From: SAR202 cluster bacterium
Lineage (GTDB): Bacteria > Chloroflexota > Dehalococcoidia > Lucifugimonadales > UBA3495
Assembly (NCBI GenBank): GCA_009392095.1
Contig: VFHF01000196.1
Span: forward strand, 1 to 17,034
Direction of reading: 5' to 3'
Length of the DNA: 17,034 nucleotides
Shown here: positions 14,686 through 17,034 of the stretch, one piece after another
How the letters are laid out: each line of letters starts with the position of its first letter
Numbering within the stretch: the stretch's first letter is position 1
The notes under the pieces: model-generated
Seen by the model: the letters and a program-made list of their open reading frames with translations, nothing else
Databases searched by the model: none
Told to the model about the DNA's origin: nothing
Position numbers and translations under genes: made by a program

Positions 14686-16257
14686 TCAGGCGCGGCCGTG
14701 GCGCAAACCCCGGCCAGCTAGAACTCCGGTGTGCTGGCCTTGGTCCACCACGATTCTGCCATTTACTAGAACGTATTCAATGCCGATAGGGAATTGCTTG
14801 GGGTCTCGCACGGTGGAGGGAGACTTCACGGTCTGGGGATCGAAGACTACTATGTCCGCTTTCATGCCGTCGCGCAACATTCCCCGTTCGCGAATGTCCA
14901 GACGACGGGCCGCCATGAATGTCATCTTCCGAATCGCCTCTTCCAGGGTCAATCTGCCCTCTTCACGCACATATTCGGCCAATATCGTCGGGAATGTGCC
15001 GTAGCTGCGGGGGTTGGGATACTCGCCCAGAAGAACGGCATCGGTGCCAATCATGGTCCTGGGATGGGTTATGAAGTCGGGCAGTGTCGCCAGGTTGGGT
15101 CCAGGCGATACGTAGGAGATTTGAAGGTCCTCATCCAATGACAGGTCGCAGATGGTGTCGACTTCGCTTTTCTCCATCATGTCGGCTGATTCAGCGAGAG
15201 ACTTTCCTTCGAATTTTCGGTTATGGGGCTGCTTGAAATTGGTCAACATCAGGTCCGTGAAAGAGCCGCTCCGTGGACGTATCTCTTGTCGAAGGCGCTC
15301 TCTGCCTTCCGGGGAACGGAGAACTTGTTTGAGCTTCTCCGGGCCCCCATTGAACGCCCATTCGGGAATCAAAATCAGCAGCCTAGTGCTGCTGTAGGCG
15401 TAATGGAAGCAGTCCATAGTCACGTCTTGGCCTTGGGCAACAGTTTCATCGACCAATCCCAGCAACTGTTCTGCGCTCCCTGAATGGGTCAACTTCTGGT
15501 AAAAGTGAGTCAGATGGCAAGGAATCTCTCCTCGTTGCCCAATCTCCAACGCCTCTTTGACCGGGTCCAGAAATTGGTCGCCAAGTTTATTGCGGAGGTG
15601 AGTGTGGTAAATACCGCAGTGGCGTCCCGCCTCCTGCGCCAACTCCACCAATTCGTCGGTGTCCGCGTAGCTGCCTGGAGGGTAATCGAGGCCCGTGGAC
15701 AGCCCAAAGGCGCCTTCCTCCATGCCTTCACGAAGCATGGCCCGCATGTTCGCTCGCTCGACTTCGCTGGCCGGTCTGTCATCCCAACCTACGGCGCTGA
15801 TTCGAAGCGGGGAATTACCGATGATATAGGCGATGTTGATGGCAACTTTGTCGTCGAACATGTTCAGGTATTCCGCAACCGTAGACCAGCTCCCAGGTAG
15901 CTGGGGAGCGCCGTCCAACCCTGAGTTCAGCTCAAAGAATGCCAAAAAATCATCGTGGGAAGTGAAGGGCGCGTAGGAATTTCCGTCTACCCCCACTAAC
16001 TCCGTGGTGACTCCCTGCCGGACTTTCGCGTGGTGTTCCGGTTCGGCCATAATCACCAGACCGGAGTGGGCGTGCACATCAATGAACCCTGGGCAGACAA
16101 CTTTCGATGTGGCGTCGATGACCCGGGCGGCCTCGGTGTCGGACAAGTCTCCCCGGAAGACGTGGACCGTTTCCCCTTCCACTCCAACCGATCCATAGAA
16201 TCCAGGGTTGCCGGAGCCGTCCACGATAAGTCCGTCGTTGATCAAAAGGTCAAGCAA
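14686..16257 (-). CDS. N-acyl-D-amino-acid deacylase-like amidohydrolase
   Basis: A zinc amidohydrolase of 523 residues, close to D-aminoacylases, which release D-amino acids or fatty acids from N-acyl-D-amino acids. The N-terminal part has INDGLIVDGSGNP and GFIDVHAHSG with metal ligands H62 and H64. Further expected ligands are H220 (YHTHLRN), H248 (PCHLTHF) and D406 (MIGTDAVL). The C-terminal half has PRSYGTFPTIL, GMLRDGMKADIVVFDP and GRGLRHGRA, all typical. In D-aminoacylase a cysteine in GNCG is a metal ligand. Here the aligned segment reads VGVDGNSYAP, with D91 for Cys, so metal binding or substrate differs. Translation starts at TTG 16257 behind GAGG (16264-16267), and MLDLLINDG is a normal opening. 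It is second in a leftward operon, 78 nt after the SnoaL-like gene and 21 nt before the M20 gene. No signal peptide is seen. Confidence 0.88.
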   Translation of the reverse strand: MLDLLINDGLIVDGSGNPGFYGSVGVEGETVHVFRGDLSDTEAARVIDATSKVVCPGFIDVHAHSGLVIMAEPEHHAKVRQGVTTELVGVDGNSYAPFTSHDDFLAFFELNSGLDGAPQLPGSWSTVAEYLNMFDDKVAINIAYIIGNSPLRISAVGWDDRPASEVERANMRAMLREGMEEGAFGLSTGLDYPPGSYADTDELVELAQEAGRHCGIYHTHLRNKLGDQFLDPVKEALEIGQRGEIPCHLTHFYQKLTHSGSAEQLLGLVDETVAQGQDVTMDCFHYAYSSTRLLILIPEWAFNGGPEKLKQVLRSPEGRERLRQEIRPRSGSFTDLMLTNFKQPHNRKFEGKSLAESADMMEKSEVDTICDLSLDEDLQISYVSPGPNLATLPDFITHPRTMIGTDAVLLGEYPNPRSYGTFPTILAEYVREEGRLTLEEAIRKMTFMAARRLDIRERGMLRDGMKADIVVFDPQTVKSPSTVRDPKQFPIGIEYVLVNGRIVVDQGQHTGVLAGRGLRHGRA

Positions 16258-16335
16258 GCTACACCTCGTCCAGATTCAGTCAGTGGCGATTCGCCATGTT
16301 CAGTTTCCTGTCTTGTCCACCGTCGTCCACCTGGG

Positions 16336-16830
16336 TCAAGCAGAACGGACCTTGGCCCATCCGGTGTCGAATGGTGTGTTGAAAACGCCGGTAGACTTCT
16401 TGCTCTTGAACATCCATCGCCCGTTCACGCGGACGTATTCTTCGTCGTCGATGCCGGCCCGCCACATCGCTTGGCTACCCTCGTTCACCGTGCAAGGCAT
16501 AAACAGGTACCAACGTGCCCTGGCGGTGTCGCCGGTGACTTCGATCTGGGGATTTAGGCTGTAATGGATAGCGAACGTGAATATCTTGGACGCACCGCGA
16601 AAGAAACCGCGGATCGCTTCTCTACCTTCAAATCGGCCCAGAGGACCACTCTCCCACACCGCGTCCTCAACGAACAATTCCGCTATTCCATCCGGGTTGT
16701 AATTATCATCGCACAGCTCAGCGTACCTGGCTTTAAGGTTCCGGATAGCGTCGGTATCCTCCAACGTGCGAACCCTGCTTTCCAACTCGTCTAACCTGCT
16801 GACTAGGTCTGGATCTGTTTGCGCGGTCAT
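16336..16830 (-). CDS. SnoaL-like (NTF2-fold) polyketide cyclase/dehydratase-type protein
   Basis: A small protein of 164 residues. Residues 8-30 form a short charged helix with heptad-like leucines (LVSRLDELESRVRTLED), possibly a coiled coil for dimer formation. The NTF2-like fold follows: IRNLKARYAELCDDN, LFVEDAVWESGPLGRFEGREAIRGFF, FAIHYSLNPQIEVTGDTARARWYLF and WMFKSKK. Y36, D41 and H89 are in places where SnoaL/scytalone-dehydratase-type enzymes have pocket residues. Such proteins are isomerases, dehydratases or binding proteins, and sequence alone does not say which. ATG 16830 is preceded by AAGGAA at a fitting distance. It is the first gene of the operon with the amidohydrolase, M20 and DUF1028 genes, and a TATAAT box lies about 75 nt upstream. 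Confidence 0.85.
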   Translation of the reverse strand: MTAQTDPDLVSRLDELESRVRTLEDTDAIRNLKARYAELCDDNYNPDGIAELFVEDAVWESGPLGRFEGREAIRGFFRGASKIFTFAIHYSLNPQIEVTGDTARARWYLFMPCTVNEGSQAMWRAGIDDEEYVRVNGRWMFKSKKSTGVFNTPFDTGWAKVRSA

Positions 16831-16903
16831 GGTTTTTTCCTTACATGCGAAAATCGATGGATTGCTATTGGTACTGTAGGCAGATTTATTCAGATATTAC
16901 CGG

Positions 16904-16909
16904 ATTATA
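16904..16909 (-). promoter_or_regulatory. possible -10 box for the SnoaL/amidohydrolase/M20/DUF1028 operon
   Basis: On the minus strand a perfect TATAAT lies at 16909-16904, giving a leader of about 67 nt before the ATG at 16830. The sequence 16-18 nt upstream is only GTTTTC-like, a poor -35 match. An extended or activator-dependent promoter is possible, or the box may be chance in this A+T-richer stretch. Confidence 0.35.
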
Positions 16910-16974
16910 ACGGGAGTTGGCGGGTAGAAAACGGGACAGATCATCGTTTTAAAGCGCGGACCTACTGTGCACAT

Positions 16975-16999
16975 CGGAGATAGCGACGGTAGATCTCCG
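16975..16999. repeat. 7-bp inverted repeat at the right end
   Basis: CGGAGAT (16975-16981) and ATCTCCG (16993-16999) are perfect inverted copies with an 11-nt centre. They lie about 66 bp upstream of the possible -10 box of the leftward operon. The repeat could be an operator or the hairpin of a neighbouring transcript beyond the window. No T-tract follows on either strand. The rest of 16831-17034 shows no gene. Confidence 0.3.
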
Positions 17000-17034
17000 C
17001 TATTCTGTCCAATTTGTCAGGCGCAACAAACGCC

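Noticed and set aside
16030..16557. A 175-codon plus-strand open frame across the amidohydrolase and SnoaL-like genes
   Set aside because: It is antisense to two well-supported genes, and its translation has no recognisable domain.
1..17034. A defence island, CRISPR array, prophage or transposon
   Set aside because: No repeat-spacer array, transposase, integrase, nuclease-ATPase pair or terminal inverted repeats were seen. The genes are metabolic.

Overview
The window is 17,034 bp of compact bacterial DNA with moderately high G+C, consistent with a chromosome segment. By my reading it holds 13 intact protein genes and one broken gene, and no gap exceeds about 205 bp. I see no rRNA, tRNA, insertion sequence, CRISPR array or phage gene. 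The gene mix is an F420/FMN-type luciferase-like monooxygenase, CaiB-type CoA-transferase, MmgE/PrpD, two Gfo/Idh/MocA proteins, an amidase, an N-acyl-D-amino-acid-deacylase-like amidohydrolase, an M20 hydrolase, a DUF1028 protein, a SnoaL-like protein and DinB. This resembles the catabolic islands of Chloroflexota of the SAR202/Dehalococcoidia type. That assignment is inferred from gene content only, because no taxonomic marker gene is present.

Layout. (1) 66-5347, plus strand: a good sigma70-like promoter, then a monooxygenase, an 886-residue tandem CoA-transferase and a glycerol kinase, probably one operon. (2) 5355-6761, minus strand: an MmgE/PrpD protein that converges on the kinase with a 7-bp gap. 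(3) 6964-8061, plus strand: a Gfo/Idh/MocA protein behind its own good promoter. (4) 8081-9633, minus strand: a DinB-fold protein followed by a glycosidase-like beta-propeller gene broken by two in-frame stops and one frameshift. (5) 9837-12645, plus strand: a 60-residue GatC/AtzG-like protein, its amidase partner and a second Gfo/Idh/MocA protein. (6) 12659-16830, minus strand: SnoaL-like protein, D-aminoacylase-like amidohydrolase, M20 hydrolase and DUF1028 protein, a tight four-gene operon.

How the genes may work together (inference). The two right-hand blocks, facing each other, concentrate amide-bond chemistry: amidase with its small partner, D-aminoacylase-like enzyme, M20 enzyme and DUF1028. 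They look like a module for using amides, N-acyl amino acids or peptides. The left block (monooxygenase, CoA-transferase, kinase, MmgE/PrpD) suggests oxidation and CoA activation of small organic acids. No substrate can be named from sequence alone.

Most notable: several enzymes keep their fold but have lost classical active-site residues. These are the second half of the CoA-transferase, the M20 enzyme, the Cys position of the D-aminoacylase-like protein, the EKP lysine of the first Gfo/Idh protein, and one ligand position of DinB. The propeller pseudogene can be reconstructed almost exactly. I found no evidence of a defence system or mobile element.
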